Under the pieces are notes generated by a model that was given only the letters and a program-made list of their open reading frames with translations, was not told the origin of the DNA and searched no databases. This document shows, in pieces, positions 10,285 through 19,433 of a stretch of DNA of 64,000 nucleotides. Position numbers and translations under genes: made by a program. The DNA lies in contig JASJDS010000098.1 of the NCBI GenBank assembly GCA_030065055.1, positions 29,857 through 93,856 of the forward strand, read 5' to 3'. The DNA is from Calothrix sp. MO_192.B10 (GTDB taxonomy: Bacteria; Cyanobacteriota; Cyanobacteriia; Cyanobacteriales; Nostocaceae). The first letter of the stretch is position 1, and each line of letters opens with the position of its first letter.

Positions 10285-10884
10285 ATGATGTTATTCCAGA
10301 GAAATTTTTGGAAACTCTCTGCAACGGGTATGGCAGTCTTTGTTAGCATCTTTACCAGTAGCATTCCAGTAACAGCAGAAGAAAGTCTTCTCAATCAAAA
10401 TCAAGCAGACAATTTAGAGTATACAATAGCGCAACTAAACAAGGAGAGCCGAAGATATGACTCTTGTTTGAGGAGAGCAGATAGTAGAGAAGAAAAAAAA
10501 TACTGTAAAAGAGTTTTCGGTAGATCGGCAAAAGGTAGATACCGAAGAAGGGGTAGAAGATATAACTCTTGTTTAAGGAAAGCCGATAGCAGACGTGAAA
10601 TAAGGGAATGTAGAAGAATTTTTGGTAGAACTAATGAAGGTAGATACCGAAGGAGTAGAAGATATAACTCTTGTTTAAGGAAAGCTGATAGCAGACGTGA
10701 AATAAGGGAATGTAGAAGAATTTTTGGTAGAACTAACGAAGGTAATAACAGATGGAGAGCTAGACGTTGGGACAGAGAACGCCGTCAAAGATTTCGCCGG
10801 TGCATGAATAATGCGTACAGCAGACGACAGGAAAAGCGGTGTTTGAAAATTCGTAGGCAAAAAAATCCTTACGCTTACGACTAA
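10285..10884 (+). CDS. Secreted Arg/Cys-rich tandem-repeat protein
   Basis: 199 residues, function unknown. Residues 1-31 form a signal peptide (LSATGMAVFVSIFTSS, then PVTAEE). A short acidic-neutral spacer ends in LEYTIAQ. The mature part is extremely basic and built of four units of about 34 residues. The clearest carries RRYNSCLRKADSRREIRE followed by CRRIFGR, with two Cys about 12 residues apart in each unit. Units two and three are almost identical at DNA level with a 102-bp period (10555 and 10657), so the duplication is recent. The leader is clearly homologous to that of the gene at 63007. Start is ATG behind GAGG. The paired cysteines suggest disulfide-linked helical hairpins outside the cytoplasm; a cationic structural or antimicrobial role is only a guess. 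Confidence 0.8.
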   Translation: MMLFQRNFWKLSATGMAVFVSIFTSSIPVTAEESLLNQNQADNLEYTIAQLNKESRRYDSCLRRADSREEKKYCKRVFGRSAKGRYRRRGRRYNSCLRKADSRREIRECRRIFGRTNEGRYRRSRRYNSCLRKADSRREIRECRRIFGRTNEGNNRWRARRWDRERRQRFRRCMNNAYSRRQEKRCLKIRRQKNPYAYD

Positions 10885-10920
10885 TACAAGATTTTGTGAC
10901 TACATCTCTCTATAATTCAT

Positions 10921-10959
10921 CCCACGCTCTGCTTCGCGGTGAAACGTGGGTTTTTTTTT
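10921..10959 (+). terminator. Rho-independent terminator
   Basis: CCCACG and CGTGGG flank a short loop and are followed by nine T residues, 36 bases after the preceding stop codon. The rest of the gap to 11307 shows nothing recognisable. Confidence 0.75.
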
Positions 10960-11307
10960 ACCTAATTACTTGCCATTACCAATGGAGATTCTTTATTAGG
11001 GAAAACTAGAAAATAAATTCTCCAATTTCATTGACTCGAACTACTTTCTTTGCCTGCTAATTCTAATTGATAATTATATGATCAATCCTAGATATTAACT
11101 CCAGGGAGAAAATTTGATGTTGAGTCGATTACCAAATTGCATTACCACCCCTTCTTGGTGGCAATTAATAAATCTAAAATCCTAATTGACTTGCACTTAT
11201 TCCCCAATAAAGTAGCCTAAAAGCATTGATAAATCAATATTTTTCAGTTATTCAGCAGACCCTAATTATGAATTATCAATTATCAATTACGAATTATTCT
11301 GACTCTC

Positions 11308-11856
11308 CTACTGAATATGCATATGCCGGAAGATAGCAGCAATATTACGAGCATCATCAATTCCTCGATGATGCGTACCTTGTAATTCCATGCCTAGATA
11401 CTGCAAAGCTTGTGCCATGCCAAATTTTCTGGATACCCCTAAATATTCGGAAAATTCCTGTTTGATATTTCTGTGTTCGGAAGCAAACGGATAAGGAATT
11501 TGATGAAATTTACAATCTTGGATAAATTGATTTTTGTCATAGTTTCCCCAAGAACAAAATACATAATTGGGAAAAGGGAAAATCCATTTTTTCAATTCAG
11601 TAATTACTTCAGGGAAAGTAGGTGCTGCATCTACATCCTGTTGTTTAATAGTGGTCAATTCCGTGCAGAAATCTGTTAATTGAGGATGAATTATTGGTTT
11701 GACAAATTGCTGAAATTCAGAATCAATCTTCCATGTTGAGGGATTTAACATCACCGCCCCAATTTCGATGATTTCCATCTGACGACGAGGAATACTATTG
11801 TCCTTGGAGCAAGTAGCTTCTAAATCAATGATGAGAAAATGTCTTGCGTTTATCAT
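11308..11856 (-). CDS. DEDDh 3'-5' exonuclease domain protein (KapD-like)
   Basis: At 182 residues this is a stand-alone DnaQ-fold exonuclease. The acidic metal ligands are visible: D and E in IDLEATC (about 10-15), the second-motif Asp in WGNYDKNQF (about 104) and the final H..D in HHRGIDDARN (about 162-168). The order is that of the DEDDh subfamily. It resembles the KapD/ERI-1-like group, which trims single-stranded nucleic acid 3' ends; the target is unknown. Its start codon lies three bases from the end of the membrane-protein gene upstream, so the two are probably cotranscribed. Confidence 0.85.
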   Translation of the reverse strand: MINARHFLIIDLEATCSKDNSIPRRQMEIIEIGAVMLNPSTWKIDSEFQQFVKPIIHPQLTDFCTELTTIKQQDVDAAPTFPEVITELKKWIFPFPNYVFCSWGNYDKNQFIQDCKFHQIPYPFASEHRNIKQEFSEYLGVSRKFGMAQALQYLGMELQGTHHRGIDDARNIAAIFRHMHIQ

Positions 11857-11859
11857 GTG

Positions 11860-12315
11860 TTATTTATTACTAGAAGTAAAAGGTTTGAGCCAACCCCATT
11901 TTATTGATAAATCTAAACACTTAGCTGTCAAAAAGAACCAGAGCAAGCTGGCGATCGCCAAAATCATGGCAGGCATTACTGTATCATTTAGGTTGAAGCC
12001 CATATCTATTTGAGTTAAACCCCTGACTAACCCGAAAGCAAGCACAGCACCCGATTTGAGATGGGGATTTTCGTCTTGGCGGATAATGTAGCGGTAGGTA
12101 ACGCCAAACAAAAATCCAGAAAAAGTAGCCGTAGTTGCACTGAGAATCAGGTGTAAATCTAATACATTTTTATATCTCAAACTAGGTAATTGTAATAAGT
12201 GAGCCAGCCAAGCCGTAATACCGAAGGCACAGAGGAGGCACAAACCCCCAATAATACCTGCTTTGAGGGACTCAAGTCGTTCTGCCAGCAAAATAGAGTT
12301 ACCAGTATCGTTCAT
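11860..12315 (-). CDS. Conserved membrane protein of unknown function
   Basis: 151 residues with four predicted membrane helices, at about 20-40 (IGGLCLLCAFGITAWLAHLL), 55-75, 88-112 and 115-135. A short polar N-terminus begins MNDTGNSILLAERLESLKAG. I do not recognise a characterised family, although the size and layout are like conserved cyanobacterial membrane proteins. It is followed at three bases by the exonuclease gene and is divergent from petN. Confidence 0.75.
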   Translation of the reverse strand: MNDTGNSILLAERLESLKAGIIGGLCLLCAFGITAWLAHLLQLPSLRYKNVLDLHLILSATTATFSGFLFGVTYRYIIRQDENPHLKSGAVLAFGLVRGLTQIDMGFNLNDTVMPAMILAIASLLWFFLTAKCLDLSIKWGWLKPFTSSNK

Positions 12316-12409
12316 CTAACTTTTGACTTTTAACTTCCGCCAAGGGGTTAACTATTCCCAGTATGATAAAGATTGAAGTCGTTTTGTAAATTGGCACAGA
12401 AAGATCGCT

Positions 12410-12496
12410 ATGATTTTGACACTAGGTTGGGTTTCACTGTTGACCCTTTTCACATGGTCGATTGCTATGGTAGTTTGGGGACGCAACGGACTATAA
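12410..12496 (+). CDS. petN: Cytochrome b6f complex subunit PetN
   Basis: A 28-residue single-span protein beginning [18 protein letters not shown] and ending MVVWGRNGL. This is the unmistakable PetN sequence; the family start is usually MDILTLGW, so the first Asp codon is missing here. PetN is an essential small thylakoid subunit that stabilises the dimeric b6f complex. The gene is too short for ordinary ORF cut-offs. A second micro-gene starts seven bases after its stop codon. Confidence 0.95.
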   Translation: MILTLGWVSLLTLFTWSIAMVVWGRNGL

Positions 12497-12503
12497 GAGA
12501 ACC

Positions 12504-12665
12504 GTGGAAAGTCCATTCCTGAGTATTTTGGCTTTAGTCGCCTTTGTACTGCTGATAGTAGTAACAGGTGGCGTTGGTTATTTAACCCTAGCAAATTGGC
12601 GCGATCGCCGTCGCCAAGAGAAAGAAAAACGGGAACTCCGACAAACTACCTCCAGACGGAGATAA
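12504..12665 (+). CDS. Small single-span membrane protein downstream of petN
   Basis: GTG opens a 53-residue frame. The N-terminus (ESPFLSILALVAFVLLIV, then VTGGVGYLTLANW) is one membrane helix. The C-terminus is a highly charged basic tail (RDRRRQEKEKRELRQ). It begins seven bases after petN and is probably in the same transcript, suggesting a thylakoid small protein. I do not recognise the family. The coding case rests on the clean helix plus tail and the tight spacing. Confidence 0.6.
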   Translation: MESPFLSILALVAFVLLIVVTGGVGYLTLANWRDRRRQEKEKRELRQTTSRRR

Positions 12666-12734
12666 TTCCGGAAATTTCAATTAATTTAACCGAACTTAAC
12701 AGTAGGGATGCGATCGCTTCTCTACTGTTAATTT

Positions 12735-12850
12735 TTCTCCTCCTTCCCTCTGGGCGGGGAAACCCCGCCCCTACTCCATCACTCCTTCCCTCCATCACTC
12801 CTTCCCTCCTTCTCGACCGGCGGGGAAACCCTACCTCTACTCCATTACTC
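12735..12850. repeat. GGGCGGGGAAACCCCGCCC-type repeat
   Basis: The palindrome GGGCGGGGAAACCCCGCCC is followed by CCTACTCCATCACTCCTTCC repeats and a second degenerate GGCGGGGAAACCC block. It is related to parts of the larger elements at 50941-51214 and 55826-56075. Confidence 0.65.
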
Positions 12851-12949
12851 AAATCAATGCAAGTAACAATCTATTGCGCCCCATCTGGTCAAGAGTGGTA
12901 ATTTTCTACAATAATGCCAAAGTGATTGATAAAAGGTCTTAACAAACAA

Positions 12950-13414
12950 ATGCCTAAAACTGTTGCCGATGTAATGAGCCGCGATCCAATTGTTGTCCGG
13001 CGCGAAACACCTCTCCAAGAAGCCATTCAGATTTTGGCTGAAAAACGTATTAGTGGATTACCTGTTGTGGATGATGCTGGTAAATTGGTGGGCATTATTT
13101 CGGAAGCGGACTTAATGTGGCAAGAAACTGGCATAACTCCACCTGCATACATTATGTTTCTAGATAGTGTGATTTACCTCCAAAATCCCGCCACTTACGA
13201 ACGGGATTTGCATAAGGCACTAGGACAAAATGTAGGGGATGCCATGAGTAAAAATCCCATTACCACCAAGAGCGATACACTTCTCAAACAAGCGGCAAAA
13301 ATAATGAGCGATCGCAATGTGCATCGATTACCAGTACTTGACAGTGAAGAAAAAGTAGTTGGTATCCTCACCCGTGGTGATATCATTCGCGCTATGGCAG
13401 CCAGCCAAGATTAA
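12950..13414 (+). CDS. CBS-domain pair protein
   Basis: The protein from the ATG at 12950 is 154 residues and is made almost entirely of two CBS motifs (about 4-60 and 95-150). Each has the VADVMSRDPIVV or VGDAMSKNPITT start and an SGLPVVDDAGKLVGIISEAD or HRLPVLDSEEKVVGILTRGD end. Such stand-alone Bateman modules bind adenine nucleotides and modulate partner proteins; some cyanobacterial ones act on thioredoxin or transport. The partner is unknown. A TTG eight codons upstream could also initiate. Confidence 0.9.
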   Translation: MPKTVADVMSRDPIVVRRETPLQEAIQILAEKRISGLPVVDDAGKLVGIISEADLMWQETGITPPAYIMFLDSVIYLQNPATYERDLHKALGQNVGDAMSKNPITTKSDTLLKQAAKIMSDRNVHRLPVLDSEEKVVGILTRGDIIRAMAASQD

Positions 13415-13566
13415 TTGAATAATTTTAGATTTTAGATTTTAGATTCAAGGGAACAGGGAATAGGGAACACCGGATGAGTGTGGTGGGAACCTTCTGCTCC
13501 CGGTGCCTCCAACTTGAGCTGCCTCCTTCAATCCCTACTCCCTATTTGCAAAACCAGGATGATTAC

Positions 13567-14232
13567 ATGAGTATTACCCCCGAATCTGTCAAGGAGTTGT
13601 TAAGTTCTGAAGACTTAGGTGTACGCTTGCGGGCTGTTAATCAAATCCGTCAGTTGGAACCAAACATCGGTTTTGAGTTAATTCAAGGTGCGATCGACGA
13701 TCCAAGCTCTCGCGTTCGTTATTCAGCTATTAGCCAATTAGATACCTTGGGCGGGCAAGATTTAGATGCATCTTTAAAGATATTACGCGATCGCTTACTC
13801 AATGATCCAGAACCAGATGTTCAAGCAGCTGCAGCTGACTGCTTGGGCGCTCTGAAGTTGAGCGTAGCATTTGATGATTTACAACATTTGTACCAGACTA
13901 CTGGTGAATGGATAGTTCAATTTAGTATTATTGCTACCTTAGGAGAGTTGGGAGATACTCGTGCTTTTGGACTTTTACAAGAGGCACTGGTATCAGACAA
14001 TGAATTAATCAAAACTGCTGCCATTAGCTCCTTAGGGGAGTTAGGCGATATCCAAGCAATTCCTCTGTTGGCCCCCTACGCTAACCATTCAGACTGGCAA
14101 TTACGCTTTCGACTGGTGCAGGCTTTAAATCGTTTGGGAGGCGCCCAAGCCCAATCTATCTTAGAAACTCTTGCTCAAGATGAAGTAGAAGCAGTATCAG
14201 CAGAAGCTCAACGCTCTTTACAGAACTTTTGA
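13567..14232 (+). CDS. HEAT-repeat protein, NblB-like (phycobilisome degradation/lyase-related)
   Basis: From the ATG at 13567 the protein has 221 residues composed of HEAT/PBS-lyase repeats. Examples are DDPSSRVRYSAISQLDTLG, NDPEPDVQAAAADCLGAL, ELGDTRAFGLLQEAL and GELGDIQAIPLLAPY. The opening MSITPESVKELLSSEDLG matches what I recall of cyanobacterial NblB-like proteins related to phycocyanobilin lyase subunits. NblB takes part in phycobilisome disassembly under nutrient stress, probably by contacting chromophorylated subunits. In-frame sequence upstream to 13474 is repeat-derived, so I rejected the longer start. Confidence 0.8.
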   Translation: MSITPESVKELLSSEDLGVRLRAVNQIRQLEPNIGFELIQGAIDDPSSRVRYSAISQLDTLGGQDLDASLKILRDRLLNDPEPDVQAAAADCLGALKLSVAFDDLQHLYQTTGEWIVQFSIIATLGELGDTRAFGLLQEALVSDNELIKTAAISSLGELGDIQAIPLLAPYANHSDWQLRFRLVQALNRLGGAQAQSILETLAQDEVEAVSAEAQRSLQNF

Positions 14233-14291
14233 ACCAAAATCTTGAGCATAGTCCCTGATTAGTTCATCTTAGTTCATCAGGCTAGGTAACA

Positions 14292-14370
14292 GATCCCCGA
14301 CTTCTGAATCAATATCTGCACATTGCAGCGATTCCTAGGATAGAAGTCGGGGATCGCTCATGCCCGCGAC
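14292..14370. repeat. GATCCCCGACTTCT palindromic repeat, 36-nt centre copy
   Basis: The arms GATCCCCGACTTCT (14292) and AGAAGTCGGGGATC (14342) enclose 36 bases, followed by GCTCATGCCCGCGAC. It lies in the 528-bp gap before the cytidylyltransferase gene. The remainder of that gap is AT-rich, with nothing recognisable. Confidence 0.75.
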
Positions 14371-14760
14371 TCATCTAAATTCACCCAGCTACTCGTGGGC
14401 TTTGCGCTAAATTCTGTAACATAACAGCGAAGCAACATGAAATATTTACAAAATACCTCTTTAGAGGGATGTCAAAAATCATTTTTATTATCTTAAAAAG
14501 TAAGTATTCACTGAAAAAAATATCTACAGTTGGGAATGTTATTCAATCATTAGCTATAGCTAGCGATTCAAGATTTACCAGAAATTTATTTATCAAAACG
14601 TTATGAAAATTGCTATCGGAAATAGAACCATTTGTATATGAAAGTTTCTTAAATTTTTTGAGATAAATAGAGACTTTTATCAATATAAAGTGAAATTACT
14701 TAACTAAGAATCATTTTGTGTTATCAATAGACGTAATAAATTCTCAAATTTCATGTGCAT

Positions 14761-15609
14761 ATGAAAGTAGGAATACTGGCAGGAGGACTGGGGACGCGTC
14801 TATCTGAGGAAACGGTAGAAAAGCCGAAGCCAATGGTAGAAATAGGCGGGAAGCCAATTATGTGGCATATCATGATGAACTATGCTCATCATGGCTTCCA
14901 AGACTTTGTCATTGCTTTGGGATATAAAGCAGAAGTCATCAAAAAATATATGGTGGACTACTGTTCCCTCAACAGCAATCTGACAGTGAACCTGCGCCAA
15001 GGGAACGTGCAAATGCACGGGGGATACAAACCAGATTGGAACGTAGATTTAATTGATACTGGTTTGTATACCAATACTGGCGGACGGATCAAAAGATTAG
15101 CACCCTACATGGGTAATGAAACCTTCATGCTTACTTGGGGAGATGGGGTCTCAGATATTAATCTTCAAGAACTACTAGCATTCCATAAATCCCATGGTAA
15201 GCTAGCCACCCTGACAGCAGTACACCCACCATCTAGATTCGGACATATGGAATTGGATGGAGACCAGATCTGTGAATTTTCAGAAAAACCCCAAACCAAA
15301 GACGGATGGATTAATGGTGCATTCTTCGTCTTGGAACCGGGAGTCTTTGATTACATCGCTGGGGATGATACTCAATGGGAGAAAGAACCATTGGAATCTT
15401 TAGCCAAAGATGGACAATTAATGGCCTATAAATACACAGGCTTCTGGCAATGCATGGATACCTTAAGGGATAAGCGAAGGCTAGAAACTCTGTGGTCGAA
15501 TGGTAATGCACCTTGGAAAATTTGGGAGGACATAGAAGATAATGCGAGTACTACTAACGGGACACAAAGGTTACATCGGCACGATACTCGCGCCCATGCT
15601 GGTAGCTAA
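14761..15609 (+). CDS. rfbF: Glucose-1-phosphate cytidylyltransferase
   Basis: This nucleotidyltransferase makes CDP-glucose from CTP and glucose-1-phosphate, the first step to CDP-activated deoxysugars. The N-terminus MKVGILAGGLGTRLSEE and the KPKPMVEIGGKPIMWHIM block form the nucleotide and sugar-phosphate site. LTWGDGVSD holds the metal Asp, and GFWQCMDTLRDKRRLETLW is the conserved C-terminus. Homologues usually end soon after the APWKIW segment. Here the frame runs about 25 residues further and overlaps the next gene by 68 bases. I chose ATG 14761 over GTG 14755. It heads a five-gene sugar locus. Confidence 0.92.
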   Translation: MKVGILAGGLGTRLSEETVEKPKPMVEIGGKPIMWHIMMNYAHHGFQDFVIALGYKAEVIKKYMVDYCSLNSNLTVNLRQGNVQMHGGYKPDWNVDLIDTGLYTNTGGRIKRLAPYMGNETFMLTWGDGVSDINLQELLAFHKSHGKLATLTAVHPPSRFGHMELDGDQICEFSEKPQTKDGWINGAFFVLEPGVFDYIAGDDTQWEKEPLESLAKDGQLMAYKYTGFWQCMDTLRDKRRLETLWSNGNAPWKIWEDIEDNASTTNGTQRLHRHDTRAHAGS

Positions 15610-16579
15610 GGGGCATGAAGTAGTTGGTTTAGATAGCGATTTATACGAAAACAGCACTTTTGGCGAAGGTATGCCAGAAATACCTGAAATTAAAAAAGAT
15701 ATCCGCGATATTCAATTAGAGGATGTAGAAGGGTTTGATGCTGTATTGCATTTAGCCGGACTATCTAATGATCCCTTGGGAAATCTTAACCCCGAACTCA
15801 CCTATGATATTAACCACCAAGCATCGGTGAAGTTGGCCGAGTTAAGCAAACAAGCGGGAGTCAGTCGTTACATCTTTTCTTCTTCTTGTAGTAACTATGG
15901 TGCAGGTGGCACTGACTGGTTAACAGAAGAATCAGATTTTAATCCCGTCACCCCCTATGGCATTTCTAAGGTCAAGGTAGAACAAGATGTTGCTAAACTA
16001 GCAGACGACAACTTTTCTCCTACTTTCCTACGTAATGCTACTGCCTATGGTGTATCACCTAGACTCAGATTTGACTTGGTGTTAAACAATTTGGTAGCTT
16101 GGGCGTTTACCACAGGTAAGGTATTTATTAAAAGCGATGGTACACCCTGGAGACCTATCGTTCATATTGAAGATATTTCTCGGGCTTTTGTTGCTGTCAT
16201 GGAAGCACCTAGGGAATTGATTCACAATCAAGCTTTCAATGTGGGACGCAACGAGGATAATTACCAGATTCGGGACATTGCCAACATAGTTGAAAAAACT
16301 GTACCGGGCTGTCGCATTGAATATGCCCAAGGAGTAGCACCTGATACCCGTTGTTATCGAGTTAATTGCAGCAAAATCCTTAATACCCTACCGGATTTCC
16401 AACCACAATGGAATGCGACTAAGGGAGCGCAAGAACTTTATAACATCTACAAACAAGTTGGGTTAACCCTGGAAGAATTTGAAGGACCGAGATACCAACG
16501 AATTGCCCACATCCAAAAATTACTGCGTGAATCTCGCCTAGATAATAATCTACGCTGGCGGACTGAAGCAGCTGTGTAA
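15542..16579 (+). CDS. Extended SDR, NAD(P)-dependent nucleotide-sugar epimerase/dehydratase
   Basis: 345 residues with the Rossmann motif GHKGYIG at residues 7-13, the LHLAGLSNDP strand, the SSSCSNYG strand with its active-site Ser, and the catalytic YGISK pair near residue 140. It belongs to the UDP-glucose 4-epimerase-like extended SDRs. The exact reaction (epimerase, 4-ketoreductase or dehydratase) cannot be assigned. The ATG lies inside the 3' end of rfbF, so translation may be coupled. Its position suggests it acts on the CDP-sugar. Confidence 0.88.
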   Translation: MRVLLTGHKGYIGTILAPMLVAKGHEVVGLDSDLYENSTFGEGMPEIPEIKKDIRDIQLEDVEGFDAVLHLAGLSNDPLGNLNPELTYDINHQASVKLAELSKQAGVSRYIFSSSCSNYGAGGTDWLTEESDFNPVTPYGISKVKVEQDVAKLADDNFSPTFLRNATAYGVSPRLRFDLVLNNLVAWAFTTGKVFIKSDGTPWRPIVHIEDISRAFVAVMEAPRELIHNQAFNVGRNEDNYQIRDIANIVEKTVPGCRIEYAQGVAPDTRCYRVNCSKILNTLPDFQPQWNATKGAQELYNIYKQVGLTLEEFEGPRYQRIAHIQKLLRESRLDNNLRWRTEAAV

Positions 16580-16804
16580 TTCAATTCTAGGACTAACTCT
16601 CGTCCTTTGAATATTATCCATGGTTGACAACAGTGCTTTCCTGAATTCTGTAGGTTTTGCCTTGCTAACAGTAAGGCATTAAAATCAAACCTACTGATTC
16701 AGGATTGCGAATATCTATAAAAAGACCACAACAAAATTATTGATGCGATACAGGAAGCGTCAAGCCTCCTGCTTATCGCTATCAGGTGATAGGAGTAAAT
16801 TTTA

Positions 16805-18034
16805 ATGCCCAATTCTCAGCCCATCTGCCGTTCTTGTGGCAATCCAGATTTAGAGTTAATTATTGATTTTGGTTATACTCCCCTGGCGGATAGACTGTTA
16901 ACCAAAGACCAATTAGAAAAACCCGAATATACAGCTTTATTGGATTTGGCATTTTGTCCCGATTGTGGACTGGTACAGATTAATGAAACAGTACCGCCAG
17001 AAATCCTGTTTTATGATGATTATCCCTATTTTTCTTCAGTATCACCATCTCTATTGAAACATTTTGGTGACAGTGCCCAGGCAATCATCAAGTCCCGACC
17101 TCTAGATAGTAATAGTTTAGTGGTTGAGGCTGCTAGTAATGACGGGTATATGCTGAAAAACTTTGTGGAAAAGGGCATTCCCGTATTAGGAATTGACCCT
17201 GCCGAAAAACCTGCGGCGGTGGCGAATGAGGCGGGAGTACCTACCATGTGTACTTTCTTCACCAAGGATTTAGCAATTAAATTGGTGGAGGAAGGTAAAC
17301 AAGCAGATGTATTTTTAGCAAATAATGTCTTGGCTCACGTTCCCGATTTAAATGGGTTTGTGGCTGGATTCGGGACTTTGTTAAAAGATACTGGAGTAGC
17401 GGTAATTGAAGCACCCTATGTGGTAGATTTAGTTGATCACTGCGAATTTGATACGATTTACCACCAGCACTTGTGTTACTTCTCCGTCACAGCTTTGGAT
17501 AAGTTGTTCCGCAGACATGGTTTGTATTTAAATCATGTGGAACGGACAAAAATCCACGGTGGTTCTTTGCGCCTATTTATTGAGAAGCAAGAAGCGGTTC
17601 AGGATTCTGTCAAGTCCTTGTTAAAAATGGAATCTGAGCGTAAAGTAGATCGGATAGATTATTATCAAGAATTTGGCGATCGCATTGCTGAAGTTAAGGA
17701 ATCCTTATTAAATATTCTCTGGGATTTGAAGCGTCAAGGCAAGAAGGTTGTTGGTTATGGTGCGGCAGCAAAAGCAACCACTTTACTAAGTTATTTTGGT
17801 ATCAATAAAACCCTGTTAGACTATGTTGCCGATTTAAACCAGTTTAAGCAGGGTAAGTTTATGAGTATCAATCACTTACCAATTGTGCCACCATCCCGAA
17901 TTGTAGAAGATATGCCTGATTATGTATTAATTTTGGCTTGGAATTTTGCTGAGGAAATTATGCAACAGCAGCAAGCTTATCAGCAAAAGGGTGGTAAGTT
18001 TATCGTTCCCATTCCTCAACCCAAAATTGTGTAG
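16805..18034 (+). CDS. Sugar C-methyltransferase-like SAM enzyme (first of three)
   Basis: 409 residues with the three-part layout of NovU/TylC3-type C-methyltransferases. An N-terminal zinc-binding domain carries CRSCG (about 9-13) and CPDCG (about 52-56). A SAM-binding domain has [15 protein letters not shown] (about 102-116). The C-terminal domain contains [15 protein letters not shown]. The HQHLCYFS segment matches the catalytic His/Tyr region of these enzymes, which methylate carbon 3 or 5 of keto-deoxysugars. Neighbours are sugar-nucleotide enzymes, supporting a branched or methylated sugar product. Confidence 0.85.
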   Translation: MPNSQPICRSCGNPDLELIIDFGYTPLADRLLTKDQLEKPEYTALLDLAFCPDCGLVQINETVPPEILFYDDYPYFSSVSPSLLKHFGDSAQAIIKSRPLDSNSLVVEAASNDGYMLKNFVEKGIPVLGIDPAEKPAAVANEAGVPTMCTFFTKDLAIKLVEEGKQADVFLANNVLAHVPDLNGFVAGFGTLLKDTGVAVIEAPYVVDLVDHCEFDTIYHQHLCYFSVTALDKLFRRHGLYLNHVERTKIHGGSLRLFIEKQEAVQDSVKSLLKMESERKVDRIDYYQEFGDRIAEVKESLLNILWDLKRQGKKVVGYGAAAKATTLLSYFGINKTLLDYVADLNQFKQGKFMSINHLPIVPPSRIVEDMPDYVLILAWNFAEEIMQQQQAYQQKGGKFIVPIPQPKIV

Positions 18035-18209
18035 TTGTTAAAATTCTTACTTATTGGGAGTCAGGATATGATTAATTCTGACTCCTGACTATGGAATAAA
18101 TACTTCCGGTTTTCCTCTTTATTACATGAATTGAGCACAAGATATAAACTGGTAAATTTGTGCGAACTGGAAAAATCGATCGTTTTAAAACCAATTGGAG
18201 ATAATTTTA

Positions 18210-19433
18210 ATGGTTGGAAATCAAGTATTATCAGAGCAATCAACATCAGCAGCTAAATTGGCAGAATACACTTGCCCAAATTGCGGACACAAAGGACTAT
18301 CCCTGTTTTATGAAGTACCTCAGGTTCCCGTCCATAGCTGCTTAATGATGTCCAGCCAGGAGGAAGCACAGAATTTCCCCTGTGGAGATGTAGTTCTAGG
18401 ATTTTGTGACCATTGTGGTTTTATCACCAACATTGAATTCGATCGCAAATGGTCAGCCTATGCTCCCAATTATGAAGACCAACAAAGCTATTCTCCCACA
18501 TTTAACAAGTTTGCCCTAGACTTAGCCAATCGTTTAATTGAAAAATATGACCTCCACAACAAAGATATTGTGGAAATTGGTTGTAGCAAAGGGGATTTTC
18601 TACTGTTATTGTGTGAATTAGGCAATAATCGCGGTGTAGGTATTGACCCCAGCGTTGTTCCCGGACGAGTTAACAGTGAAGCTGCTGAACGGGTAACTTT
18701 CATTCAAGACTATTATGGCGAACAACACGCCAAATATGTGGGTGATTTTATCTGCTGTCGTCACACCTTAGAACACATTCAGCCCACCTTTGAGTTTATC
18801 ACCACTGTGCGCCGTTCTATCGGCGATCGCCACATTCCCGTGTTCTTTGAAATTCCCGATACCACCCGTGTCCTCAAGGATATGGCTTTTGAGGATATTT
18901 ACTACGAACACACCTCCTATTTTACCCCTGGTTCCTTAGCTCGGTTGTTCCGTGCTTGCGGTTTTGAAGTCACCGATTTATACCGGGATTATGGGGATCA
19001 ATATTTATTTATTGAAGCCATACCAGTGGCTACAACCTCGGATAAAATTCATCCTTTTGAAGAAACTTTGGCGCAAACCATCGAGGATGTCAAATACTTC
19101 GCTGACAATATTCAGAACAAGTTGGATGATTGGAAGCAGAAGCTAGAAACTATGCAAGCACAAGGTCAAAAAGTGGTTGTTTGGGGTTCTGGCTCTAAGT
19201 GTGTTGCTTTCCTCACCACCCTAGATACCATCGACAAAATTCAATATGTGGTTGATATTAATCCCCACCGTCATGGCAAATTTATTCCTGGAGTTGGTAA
19301 ACAAATCATGTCTCCGGAGTTTTTGAAAGAATATCAACCAGATACGGTAATTGTCATGAATTCTATCTATTGCCAAGAAATTCAAAAAATGCTGGATGAC
19401 ATGGGAGTATCGACAAAAGTTATTCCTCTGTAA
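18210..19433 (+). CDS. Sugar C-methyltransferase-like SAM enzyme (second of three)
   Basis: 407 residues from the ATG at 18210, which follows GGAG. The layout is an N-terminal zinc-type domain (CPNCG, CDHCG), a SAM domain with IVEIGCSKGDFLLLL, CRHTLEHIQ and EHTSYFTPGSL, and a C-terminal domain with VVVWGSGSKCVAFL. It is closely related to the third copy at 19988 and more distant from the first at 16805, so the two downstream genes probably arose by duplication. The acceptor is unknown; its place in the cytidylyltransferase/SDR locus points to a nucleotide sugar or glycan. Confidence 0.82.
   Translation: MVGNQVLSEQSTSAAKLAEYTCPNCGHKGLSLFYEVPQVPVHSCLMMSSQEEAQNFPCGDVVLGFCDHCGFITNIEFDRKWSAYAPNYEDQQSYSPTFNKFALDLANRLIEKYDLHNKDIVEIGCSKGDFLLLLCELGNNRGVGIDPSVVPGRVNSEAAERVTFIQDYYGEQHAKYVGDFICCRHTLEHIQPTFEFITTVRRSIGDRHIPVFFEIPDTTRVLKDMAFEDIYYEHTSYFTPGSLARLFRACGFEVTDLYRDYGDQYLFIEAIPVATTSDKIHPFEETLAQTIEDVKYFADNIQNKLDDWKQKLETMQAQGQKVVVWGSGSKCVAFLTTLDTIDKIQYVVDINPHRHGKFIPGVGKQIMSPEFLKEYQPDTVIVMNSIYCQEIQKMLDDMGVSTKVIPL

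Noticed and set aside
12596..12901. 101-residue open frame
   Set aside because: It overlaps the better-supported 53-residue gene in another frame and continues into GGGCGGGG repeats.
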